From: Parietichytrium sp. I65-24A
Lineage: Eukaryota; Sar; Bigyra; Thraustochytrida; Thraustochytriidae
Direction of reading: 5' to 3'
Length of the DNA stretch: 64,000 nucleotides
Assembly: GCA_012862575.1 (NCBI GenBank)
Contig: BLSF01000026.1
Span: 200,657 to 264,656, forward strand
The position numbers and the translations under genes are program-made. A model generated the notes under the pieces. The model did no database searches, was not told the origin of the DNA, and worked only from the letters and a program-made list of their open reading frames with translations. Below, one piece after another: positions 1-10,017 of the stretch. How positions within the stretch are numbered: position 1 is the stretch's first letter; each line of letters opens with the position of its first letter.

Positions 1-1131
1 GTACTCGTCCGCCGCTCTCTCCTGCGCCTGCGGAGCCACCGGAAACTTGGGTCCTTCATCGTCGTTCTCACTCAAATCTGCGATCTTGCCGTTCTTCCCA
101 ACATTCGCCTTCTTGTGCGAAGACGCCAACTCCTTGGCCATGGCCCGTCCAGCCTGCGTGGAGAGTCCATGGAACGCTTCCATCGCCGTGGCCAGCATCT
201 CCGTGCCGACGCCGAGCTCATGCTTCACTCTGTGTCGCAGCACCTGCGCCACGAGCCGAGCGTCGCCCGAGCTAGCCGCAGCGCGCAACACCCTGTCCCA
301 CACCCTTCCCAGTACGGTGTCTGCTGCGTCGCCCAGCTCAGCCCGCCGCGATGACACCTGCGCTGCGGCGCCGCACAGCCTTCGCAGTCGGCACTCACCG
401 GACAGAGCGCTGCTCAGACGGTCGAACCGCTCCACATAGTCTCCCACGCGGGGCTTACCATTACCATTGCCATTGCCACTGCCACTGCCGTCGCCATTGC
501 CGGAACGTTCGCCAGTCGTCCATGGCGTCCATGGTGTCGATGGTGTCGATGGCGTCAATCGAGTCGACCCGTTCGCGGAACGCAACGCCATTGAGGCCAT
601 TGAGGCCATTGAGGCCATTGAGTGAGCGCCCTTTGCTGCCGATGATCTCCTCGCTGATAGGCCGGCATGTTCTCCGTGTTCTCCGTGTTCTCCGTGCTCT
701 CCATGGCGCAGCTGGCATGAGTGGTGTCGCAGTGGATGTACATGGTCGGCGCTGTTTGTGCGGTTGTTGCTTTGGAGAATCTGCGACGAAAGGCTCGACT
801 TGAACGCCGCAACGTCACTGTGCCTGTGACTAGATTCGCACTCGGACGTCGCGCCCGTCGCTCGCGGGGACGGGTACCCGCCGCTGGATTCGCACCGAGA
901 CTTTCGGCTCAACGTGCGCAGTTTTTCACGAAATGCTCGCCACGCAGCGTCCACGGGCACCTTTGGGTCCGAAGCGAACGCCGCGAACGATGGGACAACC
1001 ACGCCGAGCGGGGCGGCTGTGCTTGCGGTCGTGCTTGTTTTTGTGCTTGTTTTTGTGATTGTGCCGATTTCGGCGGTGGTCCGCGCCGCGCACAGCGACG
1101 AGAGCGCGCGCGGACGCACTGGCATCGGCAT
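1..1131 (-). CDS. Partial hypothetical protein, helical (PPR-like?) with Arg-rich N-terminus
   Basis: An open minus-strand frame runs from the left edge to position 1203 without a stop. The first ATG is at 1131-1129 and gives at least 377 residues. The N-terminus (MPMPVRPRALSSLCAARTTA) is rich in Arg, Ser and Ala, as in a mitochondrial presequence. The middle is low complexity: HGE and SMA tripeptide runs and Gly-Asn repeats, encoded by tandem repeats at about 585-620, 664-700 and 455-500. The last 110 residues before the edge look like paired amphipathic helices (RVWDRVLRAAASSGD, LVAQVLRHRVKHELG), which resembles a pentatricopeptide-type solenoid; that assignment is weak. The C-terminus lies outside the window. 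A minisatellite 41 bp upstream of the ATG matches the leader pattern seen at other genes here. Unbroken coding over 1.1 kb of mostly complex sequence supports a real gene; its function is unknown. Confidence 0.6.
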   Translation of the reverse strand, partial: MPMPVRPRALSSLCAARTTAEIGTITKTSTKTSTTASTAAPLGVVVPSFAAFASDPKVPVDAAWRAFREKLRTLSRKSRCESSGGYPSPRATGATSECESSHRHSDVAAFKSSLSSQILQSNNRTNSADHVHPLRHHSCQLRHGEHGEHGEHGEHAGLSARRSSAAKGAHSMASMASMASMALRSANGSTRLTPSTPSTPWTPWTTGERSGNGDGSGSGNGNGNGKPRVGDYVERFDRLSSALSGECRLRRLCGAAAQVSSRRAELGDAADTVLGRVWDRVLRAAASSGDARLVAQVLRHRVKHELGVGTEMLATAMEAFHGLSTQAGRAMAKELASSHKKANVGKNGKIADLSENDDEGPKFPVAPQAQERAADEY

Positions 1132-1172
1132 GTGGAGAGCCGCCAAGATGTAAGATGTCGCAACGAACTTGC

Positions 1173-1196
1173 AGTGCGCTAGTGCGCTAGTGCGCG
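1173..1196. repeat. 8-bp minisatellite (3 units) in a 5' leader
   Basis: Three copies of AGTGCGCT lie 41 bp upstream of the ATG of the left-edge gene. Confidence 0.85.
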
Positions 1197-1362
1197 GACA
1201 CCGTTACACAGCGTGTCCGCGTACACTGAAGCGTACGTACCGTACTCGAGGACAGCGATAAAAGTGCGATAAAGTGCGACACTACGCTTCTGAAGCTCTT
1301 GAATGGGAGAATCGATAGATTTCATACTATTTATAGACATGTCAATTTGATAAACGCCAAGA

Positions 1363-1394
1363 ATGAATGATTGAATGAATGAATGAATGAATGT
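1363..1394. repeat. (GAAT)n microsatellite
   Basis: Imperfect GAAT tetranucleotide tract in gene-free DNA. Confidence 0.85.
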
Positions 1395-1566
1395 ATATAT
1401 CACTGTCAAATAAACAAGCAAGCAAACAAACGAGCAGAACAAAGCGAAACAAAAATAAATCTCAGCGGCTTGCGTTCGATACCAACTCTTTCTTGCGCGA
1501 CAAGAGATACATCGCGAGGCTCTATAACTAGGAGCTAGAGGACGACTGCAAGCTTCGGTCTGACCG

Positions 1567-1657
1567 CCGGTTCCAAATATGCAAAGAGAGTGAGAACCCG
1601 CCTCTGCGTAGTCCGGTCTGGCCGGGGGACCGGTTCCAAAGTTGCAAAGAGCGTGAG
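1567..1657. repeat. Direct repeat, two 28-bp copies
   Basis: Copies at 1567-1594 and 1630-1657 both begin CCGGTTCCAAA and end GTGAG. By eye they match at 25 of 28 positions and start 63 bp apart. Nothing links them to a known element. Confidence 0.75.
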
Positions 1658-3039
1658 GGCCTCGTCGTCGTTGGAATGGGTTGTAGTATGTAACGATGCT
1701 TTCATAAGGAGCTTTGGTTCTCACATGATTGAGAATGATCCTCTCTTCAAGAGTATTGTCTTGTATTTTATGTCGTGTGTTTTGATCAAGACGATTGCAT
1801 CCAAAGAAAACAAACAGATAAACAAACAAATGAAAACTGAGGGACGTTTTACGAGGCGATTCTCAGAGACGAGCAAGCGGAAGCCATAGGAGTTTGATAT
1901 CAAAACTTAAACTGATCTATCCTATAGTTCTTAGTAGCCTTAGTTGGACGTTTCTTGGCTGGAAGGGGAACTTTCCCGGAACTCTTTTGTGCTACTTCTA
2001 TTAGCTGCTGACTACGTTATGTTATTATATATTGGTAAGATTAACAAAATTCTGTGATCAAGATCTGATTCAGATGGTTCTCTATTGCACGTTTATGTTC
2101 TGTTTGTTCTCTATTCGATGATTAGAGGGGAAGGATGACAGTTAATTAGGGTAAAAGGGTAGGTGTTGGTAGGTGTTTCTGCGGGTCACAAGGACCAACG
2201 GGGACCATTCATTCCACTATGGATGAGCAGTCCTCGCGTACCTTCAACAACAGTTTACTGCGAAATGCGTAGTCCCCAAATTACAGCGGAGTCAGTAAGA
2301 TCAGAGCAGACGATGAATGGTGGGGATGTGTTTTGTGTTCCAAAATCCCGGCAAACGGACTTTCTGGCGCGGATGAAAAGATCTCCCAACCAAACTTTGA
2401 ACAACCGGGAACCAACGAATTCTCACAAATTCTCACAATGGCTCCGTTCGGAACCAACCATCTCAATTGATCTGTGACTTTCACAGGTTCCATCAGGTTC
2501 CCGTTCATTCGCTCCAACTTGGACATACTTGGACCACATGAGTCAGTACTTGCGCGGTCCAGTCATTCCATGCACTTGATTGGCTCACAGACAGTCAAGA
2601 GTCTCAAGAGTCTCAAGATTTTGCCCAGCCAGTCATTCCAGCAATTCCGGCACGCGTTTATCAGCTTGCAGAGTTCACAAATGTTCCAACAACCAATGAT
2701 TTCCTACTTGGTGAATGGCGGAGAAGACAGAACCAGTGAAATGTAAAGCGCGGAAAGTTTGGATAGCACTTCAAGCAATAGCAGCAGCCTTGCATCCTGA
2801 ACGCAGTCCATTCAATTCTGCAGAATTGTACTTTGAGTCCTTTCAGTGAACACATTCAATCATTTCTTTACATTTACATTGACTCATTTCCTTTCGTTTC
2901 TCCACTCCTCTCCATTCAAGAACTGCCATGAACTCCCCTCTTAACTCTTCCCCCTCCGATCTAGTCCATTTACTATCAATCATTAATCAAGCTTTAAAAA
3001 AGTAACATCTTGACACCTGGTAATCTAATATAGTGAAAA

Positions 3040-3300
3040 GAGTAAGGCCATTCGCACACCTTCGGGCGTGGCGTTCCCAACCAGTGATTCTCCCGGACGG
3101 CACCCTCCCGTCCGTACCTTCAGTGAAGATTGGCGGGCGCCGATGAAACGACTGGCCGGGGAACAGCAAAAGCTCTTTTTCGTTCGCTTCATAGATTGGC
3201 TGGTGGGCGGGCAGATGAGCCCGTGACGGCGGGCGAGGCCCATGGGTACCAGGAAACGAAGCGATTCATTTAACGGGTAATAGACCACACTCCGCAGGAT
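3040..3300. other. GC-rich island with several hairpins, possible structured RNA
   Basis: This island is clearly richer in GC than the AT-rich flanks. It holds a perfect 7-bp stem, CGGACGG loop CACCCTC arm CCGTCCG (near 3092-3112), and a 5-bp stem, CGGGC loop AGATGA arm GCCCG (near 3209-3224). It also holds CACACC-TTCG-GGCGTG (near 3056-3071), which has one A-C mismatch on the plus strand but pairs fully on the minus strand through a G-U wobble. I compared it from memory with SRP RNA, RNase P RNA and U-snRNA signatures and found no match. No protein frame is convincing. Confidence 0.35.
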
Positions 3301-4174
3301 CTGTGTCTATTCAATTCTTCCCTTTCTTATTCACAAGAAAGATAAAACCAATAAAAGCGTTGAAGAGCAAGAGTCCAGGCCGGGCGTGGAAAGTTCGCGG
3401 AGCTCCGGTTCTGCGTTGTTGACAGCTGGCTTTATTGCCAAGGCCTATGGACAATCTGAGCTTTACTTTTTAGGGGGGTTTGGATGGATGGTTGGATGGA
3501 TGAGATGATTTGTTGATGTTGTTATTGGGATGGCGGGTTGAGGGACTGGTGTGCCGTGTGTTGCGAGCCTTCTGTTTTGGTGCACTTGCGTCATTTTGCG
3601 TCTTCCGTCACTACTTATTACTTATCGGTGTTCTTGCGTCCGTATTGATATTGAGCTATTTGCTGTGCTGGTGTTCTGATATTGCTTCGCTGCTTTAGCG
3701 TCATATGGTTTGATCTGTATACTTTTTGTAGTTGATAGTTTTGTTTAAATTTTGAATGAATTTTTCTTTTTGCAGTGTTCGTGCAAGTAGTGCAATGTTT
3801 TTGAAGTGCACGTTTCCGTTTGTGAGATCGCGAGTTATTCTTTGTTTTGTTTTAGGGTTAAATTGTCGAGTTCAAAGAGGATGGATATGCATGTTACCTC
3901 ACTGACAACACGATTGTGAAAGAAAGTTATTCTTGTGTTGTTGTTTTTCTTGATGATGATGTTTCAGTTGTTTACATGGCGTTCACCATGTTCACCTCCC
4001 CATTTCAAAGTTCGACCAAAGCCCAACGAGTCCGAGTACTGTCAGTACCCGCACGCTAACTGACGCCAGCAATTGTATTGCCGTTGTGATCTTTATAGTG
4101 ACTGTATAACACCTCGTGCTCCCTGCAGAATGCTGGTGAAGCGAAAGATCGTCCAAAGTCAAAGATATCCACAC

Positions 4175-4187
4175 GGTACTGAGTACC
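4175..4187. promoter_or_regulatory. GGTACTGAGTACC near-palindrome
   Basis: GGTACTGAGTACC lies about 145 bp upstream of the coronin ATG. Its exact reverse complement occurs at 26559-26571. Function unknown. Confidence 0.3.
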
Positions 4188-4226
4188 GGTACCCAGACTC
4201 AGAGATGAAACATCAAAAACCAACCG

Positions 4227-4253
4227 GTCTCAAGCGTCTCAAGCGTCTCAAGT
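4227..4253. repeat. 9-bp minisatellite (3 units) in coronin leader
   Basis: Three copies of GTCTCAAGC, the last with one change, end 77 bp upstream of the coronin ATG. A related unit occurs near 2597-2615. Confidence 0.85.
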
Positions 4254-4330
4254 GTTGAACGAACAACAAGAGCGTTGAGTTTAGAGTAGACAGTGTGGGA
4301 CAAAGTGACAAAGTGACACAAAGGGAAAGC

Positions 4331-7153
4331 ATGTCGCGTATCGTGAGGCAGAGCCAGCTGCGCAACCTCGTTGTGGATCAGTATCCGGCGGAGAAGTGTT
4401 TCACAGAGTTGAAAGGCGGGGACGTTGCTTCGCGAGGGGACCTTGTCGCGTGCAGCACAAAGTATGTGGCGTTCGTATCGTCGAACAACTCTGGCAATGC
4501 GGTGGGCGTGGCGGACGTGAATGCACCGGGGAAGAAGCACGATCTCGTCACGGAGGCGTGCCAGCAAGGCTCCGTGTACGACCTCAAATTCTCGCCGCAT
4601 TTCGCCAACTTGCTCGCCAGCGGCGCAGGGAATGGCACCGTGGCGATCTGGGATGTCGCGGGCAGCGGCGAACAAGTCTCGCTCACGGCAGGAGCCAGCT
4701 TGGCGAGCAGCTCCGGGGCCAGGGTCCAGGCCGTGCAGTGGAACCCCTCGGTAGGAAATGTGCTCGCGGTGGCGTCCGGGGAGCAAGTCGCAGTGTGGGA
4801 TGTCTCGCGGCCTGATTCGGCACTTTGCGGAGCAAATCTAGGCGCGCCTTCGATGGACGCATGCTGGCACCCAATGGGGGACCGGATTCTTTGCCTGAAT
4901 GAGGACAAGTCGCTCCAAGTTGTGGACCCTCGTCAAGAGAAGGTGGCCGCCAGCGTTGACGAGGCGCATCAGGGCTCGCGGCAGCTTGGGAGAATTGTGT
5001 CCGGCGGCAACTCCGCGACTGGCGAACTTGACAACTACTTTTACACCACTGGGTTCTCCATGGGCCGTGACCGCGAGCTGGCCGTTTGGGACTCGCGGAA
5101 TCTTGAAGCTGGGTGCGTTGCGCGTCTCAAAATCAGCACCGGCGGCACCGGAATCGTCATTCCTCTGGTCGTTCCGGATACCAAGATTGTTCTCTTAGTG
5201 GCCAAAGGTGAGACGTCAGTCCGCGCCTACGAAGGCTCGGGAGCAAGCCCATTCATCTACTCGATCTCACAGACTACCACATCTTCGACACCCTTCCTCG
5301 GGGCTTGCGCCTTACCTACCGCGTGCTGCGACTACTCAACTTGCGAGGTTTCAAGGATTTTCAAACTCACCTCGAACGCTATCGAGACCATTCGCGTCGA
5401 GATTCCGCGCAAGATGAAGTCCGTCTTTCACGAAGAAATTTTCCCGCCAACTTCTGACCTCACCCAGCCCGCTCTTTCCGTGGACGAGTGGATGGACGGG
5501 CAGGCCGAAAAGCAACCAATCGTGGACTTCCGTAAACTAGCCAATCAATTGGCGGGCATCCAGGTTGAAGAAGAAGAAGGCTCAGAGTCCGCCGAGGCTG
5601 CAGAGCAGAAAGACACTCCAGACGCAGAAGCTCCTTCGGCATACGAGCCTTCAGAGATGGACCAAAAGATGAGCACGATGATGGGGTACATTCCAAAATT
5701 CAAATACGCTCGTAGCGCTCCCGTCAAGAAAGACCTCACCACGTATAACATGAAAATCGGTCCAAACGCTTGCCTGGCGGTGTCCGAAACTCGATTTGCC
5801 ACGTCCTGGCAAGGCGGAGGCGGTCCGGTCTACGTGGGCTCTCAAGTTGCTACTGGAAAAATCGAGGCCCCCGAAAGCGTGCCCTTGCTGAACGGTCACT
5901 CGAGGCCCGTCTTCAAGGTAGAATTTAACCCTTTTGACGAAAACGTCCTGGTCTCCGGATCGGACGACTGTAACATTTGCGCGTGGAGATTGAACGACGA
6001 TGATCTGGCTGCCTCCGAGTGCTCAACAATGTCTGGTCACCAATCCGCTGTTAGACTCTTGCAATTCCACCCCAGTGCGAATGGCCTCCTCGCGTCAGCC
6101 TCCCAGGATTGCACTGTGAAATTATGGGACATTAGTGCGGCGAAACAGATTTCAACTGCACACGAAAATTCGGAAATGATCACGTCAATGGACTGGAGCT
6201 ACAACGGGTCTTCGATGGCGGTCATGAATCGGTCGAACGAATTGTCCATCATCGACCCGCGCTCGGGCTCTGTTGTGGGAGAGACAGTGAAGGCGCATCA
6301 AGGTGCCAAACCCTGCAACTTGGCTTGGCTTGGAGAGTCTAACCACCTCTTGACCTCAGGCTGTGCGCGAATGGGCCTGCGCGAGATATCTATTTGGGAT
6401 TCCCGAAAGCTCGCTGGCCCTCTATACACGCAAAAGATTGACAACGGTGCAGTGGCTTTTGAGCCACTCGTTGTGGAAGACAATGGTGTCGTGCTGCTAA
6501 TCGCGCGAGGCGAGAACACCTTTCACGTGTTCGAGATTCAGGATCTTATGCGAGCAGAAGGAAAGCCAAAGTACAGCGACGCTGAGCCTTTCAGACCGCA
6601 CAAGTGCAACAATTACGTCGCCCCTGGTGAGACCACATCTGCGGTCGCTCTCCTCCCTCGCCGAGCGCTCAATACCTCCAAGCTTGAGTTCGCCAGGGTC
6701 TTGCGGCTCACGCCGACTACTCTTGAACCCGTATCCTTCTCGATTCCGCGTGCAGCGGACCTGAAAGAGTACTTTGCCGACGACGTTTATTGCGACACTA
6801 GGCAAGCCGAGGCCGCGATTGATATTGAGTCGTGGCTGGATGGAAACAACGCGGATCCAATTCTCGCAACCATGAACACCTCTGCCAGCAAGAGGCTCTC
6901 GGGTATGGTACGAACTGCGCCAAATCGTGCAAGAGAGAATACCATGCGATTTCGCAAACAAATGGAGGAAGAGGAGGAGAAAAAACGCAGGGAGGCAGAG
7001 GCCTTTTCCAAAATGCAGAGGCTCGCAGTGCAACACGAACAGTACAACCCCAACCTTTCAACAGGCGGCCAGGGTCATGATCAGGCCCGAGGCGGTGCCG
7101 ACGCCAATGCCAACGAATCCAACGAGGTCGAAGACGATGAATGGGACGACTAG
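4331..7153 (+). CDS. Coronin-7/POD-1-type protein with two coronin units
   Basis: A 940-residue actin regulator built from two WD40 beta-propellers in tandem, as in coronin 7 and POD-1. Unit 1 starts at the N-terminus (MSRIVRQSQLRNLVV, the basic coronin start motif). Unit 2 starts near residue 450 (GYIPKFKYARS). Both carry the same late-blade pattern: RELAVWDSRNLEAG with VLLVAKGE in unit 1, REISIWDSRKLAG with VLLIARGEN in unit 2. A typical blade motif is VKLWDIS near residue 597. The protein ends in EVEDDEWDD, an acidic tail with a single Trp like the CA region by which coronin 7 and WASP proteins contact Arp2/3. The ATG at 4331 is preferred over an upstream non-ATG codon at 4295 because homology starts with MSRIVRQ. 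No intron is seen. The expected role is control of branched actin turnover or Golgi traffic; which of these applies here is not visible. Confidence 0.93.
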   Translation: MSRIVRQSQLRNLVVDQYPAEKCFTELKGGDVASRGDLVACSTKYVAFVSSNNSGNAVGVADVNAPGKKHDLVTEACQQGSVYDLKFSPHFANLLASGAGNGTVAIWDVAGSGEQVSLTAGASLASSSGARVQAVQWNPSVGNVLAVASGEQVAVWDVSRPDSALCGANLGAPSMDACWHPMGDRILCLNEDKSLQVVDPRQEKVAASVDEAHQGSRQLGRIVSGGNSATGELDNYFYTTGFSMGRDRELAVWDSRNLEAGCVARLKISTGGTGIVIPLVVPDTKIVLLVAKGETSVRAYEGSGASPFIYSISQTTTSSTPFLGACALPTACCDYSTCEVSRIFKLTSNAIETIRVEIPRKMKSVFHEEIFPPTSDLTQPALSVDEWMDGQAEKQPIVDFRKLANQLAGIQVEEEEGSESAEAAEQKDTPDAEAPSAYEPSEMDQKMSTMMGYIPKFKYARSAPVKKDLTTYNMKIGPNACLAVSETRFATSWQGGGGPVYVGSQVATGKIEAPESVPLLNGHSRPVFKVEFNPFDENVLVSGSDDCNICAWRLNDDDLAASECSTMSGHQSAVRLLQFHPSANGLLASASQDCTVKLWDISAAKQISTAHENSEMITSMDWSYNGSSMAVMNRSNELSIIDPRSGSVVGETVKAHQGAKPCNLAWLGESNHLLTSGCARMGLREISIWDSRKLAGPLYTQKIDNGAVAFEPLVVEDNGVVLLIARGENTFHVFEIQDLMRAEGKPKYSDAEPFRPHKCNNYVAPGETTSAVALLPRRALNTSKLEFARVLRLTPTTLEPVSFSIPRAADLKEYFADDVYCDTRQAEAAIDIESWLDGNNADPILATMNTSASKRLSGMVRTAPNRARENTMRFRKQMEEEEEKKRREAEAFSKMQRLAVQHEQYNPNLSTGGQGHDQARGGADANANESNEVEDDEWDD

Positions 7154-7544
7154 ATGCGAGTGCTCTTGCCGTCCTCAATTTCCAACTCCCTCATGTTTAG
7201 AAGGAAGACAACGACGTGTTCTGTGCGCACATTTTTTCGCACGGTGAGGCCGACGAGGCGAGATTTGACGAGAGTGTACCGGAATCGATCTAAAAGTAAC
7301 CAAATGAACCGATGAGCCAGTAGAGAACAGATAATAGATGACTTTCGATTTTTGTTTATTTTTAAAAGAATCCATTCGCAAACTTGCATTCTTTTGGCTC
7401 ACGATGTTTACGGTGTAATGCATTGCTGCAAATGTCTCCCTCCATCACTTCCAAACTACTCACTAGCAGTACAGTACGTCCGCGTCGACTGGGGCAGGCT
7501 ACTGCTTGAGTAGAAAACACAGATTCCCAACTTAGTTGATCTAT

Positions 7545-7553
7545 TCACAGTCA
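7545..7553 (+). promoter_or_regulatory. TCACAGTCA motif
   Basis: One of nine copies of a recurrent intergenic 9-mer; it starts 446 bp upstream of the HADH ATG. Confidence 0.35.
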
Positions 7554-7762
7554 TTCTATGTTATCTATCTCCATCTACACAGCCAAGGTCGACAAATGTC
7601 GAGAAGTTATTGGTGACGAACAGCAAGTCAATGAATCTTGAAATCAATCAAGTCGAAAGAATGAAAGAATGGATGAATCGATGCATGGAAAAGAGGAGAA
7701 GAGTTGGATAGATGAACGGATGGATCGATCCTCCAACCTTGTTTCACATTGTTTCTTTTGTT

Positions 7763-7771
7763 TCACAGTCA
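7763..7771 (+). promoter_or_regulatory. TCACAGTCA motif
   Basis: Second copy upstream of HADH; it starts 228 bp before the ATG. Confidence 0.35.
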
Positions 7772-7990
7772 GAGCAAAGAATGAAAGATGAAGGATGAAG
7801 GATAATTCGTAACAGGAGACCCAGAGTGACCACTGACATCAGTGACATCTCACTTGGACCTGAGCGTGTGCAGGTTTGGCGGATTGGGATTCGAAGGAAG
7901 CTTTGGAGACCAAGTCATACCAAGTCACAAGGAGCAGAAGGAGCCTGGGCAGCTGCGTATAACTCGGAGAAGGAGCAAGTTAGGAGGAAG

Positions 7991-9068
7991 ATGTTCTCAC
8001 AAGCCATGGGACGCCCGGTCAAGGCCGCGGCCTTGGCGCAGTTCGCCCGCGGCCTCGCCACTCTCAAGCCAGGGTCGAAGGTTGGTGTGGTCGGGCTCGG
8101 GCTCATGGGCCACGGAATCGCCCAGCTCGCCGCAGACGTGGCCGGATTCAATGTGGTCGCCGTGGACACGAACGCGACTGCCTTGGAGAAGGGCATCAAG
8201 GCCATCGACTCCTCTCTAGCAAAAGTGTACTCCAAGAAGATGAAAGACGAGGAGAATGGACAGGAGAAAGCTGCCGCTGCTGCAAAGTCCGTGATGGGCC
8301 GCATCACCGGCACCACGGACGTCAATGCACTCAAGGACTGCGACATCGTGGTTGAAGCAATCATCGAGAACCTCGAGATTAAGAAGAAGTTCTACAAGCA
8401 GCTCGGAGAGATCTGCAGCAAGGACACCATCCTCGCGTCCAACACCTCCTCGTTCCCAATCGGCCACTTGGCAAAAGCCAGCGGGCGTCCAGACAAAGTG
8501 GTTGGGCTTCACTTTTTCAACCCAGTGCAGCTTATGAACTTGTGCGAGGTTGTTAAGACCGACGAGACTAGCGAGGAAACCATGAAGTCCGCCGTGGACT
8601 TTGCCAACATGGTCAAGCGCCACCCAGTTCAGTGCAAGGACACCCCTGGGTTTGTTGTGAACAGACTTTTGGTCCCATACATTGCGCAGGCTTTGGCTAT
8701 GTATGATCGTGGCGAGGCTTCCACCAAGGATATTGACGACGCTATGATGCGCGGCGCTGGCCACCCAATGGGGTAAGTTATCCATCTCACTCTTGATATT
8801 TTGTTCATGCGCTTTTTGGCAACACTCCACAATGGCCGTTCAACTGACAACAAACTCACAAATGTGCGCACTTAGCCCATTCCATCTCGCAGACTACATC
8901 GGCCACGACACCATCCACTCCATCATCAAGGGATGGCAGGACATGTTCCCAGACGAGCCAGCCTTCATCATGCCAAAGTGTCTCGAAGACCTCGTTGCCA
9001 AGGGCCACCTCGGCCGCAAGAGCGGCCAGGGCTTTTACAAGTGGGACGGCAACAAGGTGCTCAAGTAA
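7991..9068 (+). CDS. HADH: 3-hydroxyacyl-CoA dehydrogenase, mitochondrial-type
   Basis: Exons 7991-8772 and 8876-9068 give 324 residues, close to the usual 310-320. The 103-nt intron starts GTAAGT and ends TTAG; joining restores the family sequence HPMGPFHLADYIGHD. The enzyme oxidises L-3-hydroxyacyl-CoA to 3-ketoacyl-CoA with NAD in beta-oxidation. Residues 31-42 (VGVVGLGLMGHG) are the NAD-binding Rossmann loop. GLHFFNPVQLMNLCEVV carries the catalytic His and Glu. The C-terminal helical domain includes CKDTPGFVVNRLL. The ATG at 7991 is chosen because the frame upstream of it is unlike the family, and MFSQAMGRPVKAAALAQFAR is a typical basic mitochondrial presequence. No C-terminal peroxisome signal is present (it ends NKVLK), which agrees with a mitochondrial location. 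Confidence 0.95.
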
Positions 9069-9449
9069 ATTTTCCTTCTCATTACTTCCCACTTTTTCTT
9101 CTCATCAACCTCACATGTTCTTGATTCAGCCCGTCCGTTCATGGCCTAGGCTCCAAGGGCTCTTTTTCTCCGCCATACCTTAGCTCTCCAACTCGTGCTC
9201 CCAGTCTTCGCGAGCCTTTCTTTCATCATCGTGCGTGTTTCGTGAGCCCGAGCAAAGCAAAGTGAAGCAGTCAAGTACAATGAAATGCAAAAGCGAAGAA
9301 CCGCAGTAACCAAAGCAAAGTGGAGCAGTCAAACCCAAAAGCGAAGAATCGCAGTCGCAACGCCCCATCTCCATCAACACCTCTGTCGCACTCTGCACGA
9401 CACTGTGGCTGACTGACTGACTCATTCGAATGAATGACTAACAGCGAAT

Positions 9450-9488
9450 GGCAATGGCAATGACAATGACAATGACAATGACAATGAC
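9450..9488. repeat. (GACAAT)n tract
   Basis: About six hexanucleotide units, GGCAAT shading into GACAAT. Confidence 0.85.
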
Positions 9489-9933
9489 ACAGCCAAGAGA
9501 GACAAGATCTTCGAGAGGGTACACACCAACCCACTCCAAGGTAGGCCTCATATAATAATTCCACTAGTCTCCCTCCACGAAATGACCGTTTCGCCTGTTT
9601 CGCCCGTCGACTACGCGAAAAAGTTGCATAGTTCAAGTCCATCCGTCTACACACTCAGACATATATACATACATACACACACATACAATCATCAATCGCG
9701 GACAATTTCGCGCTCTACGCGTACTTGCAGGCGGCATCGGCTCGATTAGGCGGTCTGCGCGTGCGACAAACGAGAGAGATTGAGATTGAGATTAAGCAGC
9801 ACTGACAGGGAGATCGGATGTGAAGGGCAATCGTTGCGTCGATCGAGTGATACTGTGCGAAAGAAAGACGCGAATTGGACTCGCGCTTGCGCCGAAGACA
9901 AATTGTGCGAGTGCGCAAACTGGGAAGTGGGTA

Positions 9934-9965
9934 GCTCTGAAGCTCTGAAGTTCTGAAGCTCTGCG
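9934..9965. repeat. 8-bp minisatellite (4 units) in leader
   Basis: Four copies of GCTCTGAA with a few changes, ending 53 bp before the ATG at 10018. Confidence 0.8.
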
Positions 9966-10017
9966 ACTGCGGTGACTAGGACTCGAGTTTGCCTGGTAGG
10001 GGAAGGGCGAGGAGACG

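Larger units (their letters stand above)
1132..4330. other. Gene-free 3.2 kb
   Basis: No convincing coding region is seen. It contains an (GAAT)n tract near 1363-1394, a 28-bp direct repeat (1567-1594 and 1630-1657), a GC-rich hairpin island at about 3040-3300, and the coronin leader at the right end. Open frames here look random or follow the simple repeats. Confidence 0.6.
7154..7990. other. Intergenic, HADH upstream region
   Basis: No gene is seen. It contains the coronin 3' region, two TCACAGTCA sites and GATGAAGG repeats near 7785-7802, upstream of the dehydrogenase gene. Confidence 0.6.
9069..10017. other. Intergenic
   Basis: No gene is seen. It holds a 6-bp repeat tract at 9450-9488, a CA-rich tract near 9660-9690 and the leader minisatellite of the next gene at 9934-9965. 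Confidence 0.6.

Noticed and set aside
1179-1829. Minus-strand frame of 216 codons
   Set aside because: Much of it comes from the GAAT repeat (FIHSFIQSF) and AT-rich DNA. No homology.
3040-3300. Identification of the GC-rich island as SRP RNA or RNase P RNA
   Set aside because: GGGGAACAG and the hairpins are suggestive, but the conserved blocks of either RNA are not present together.
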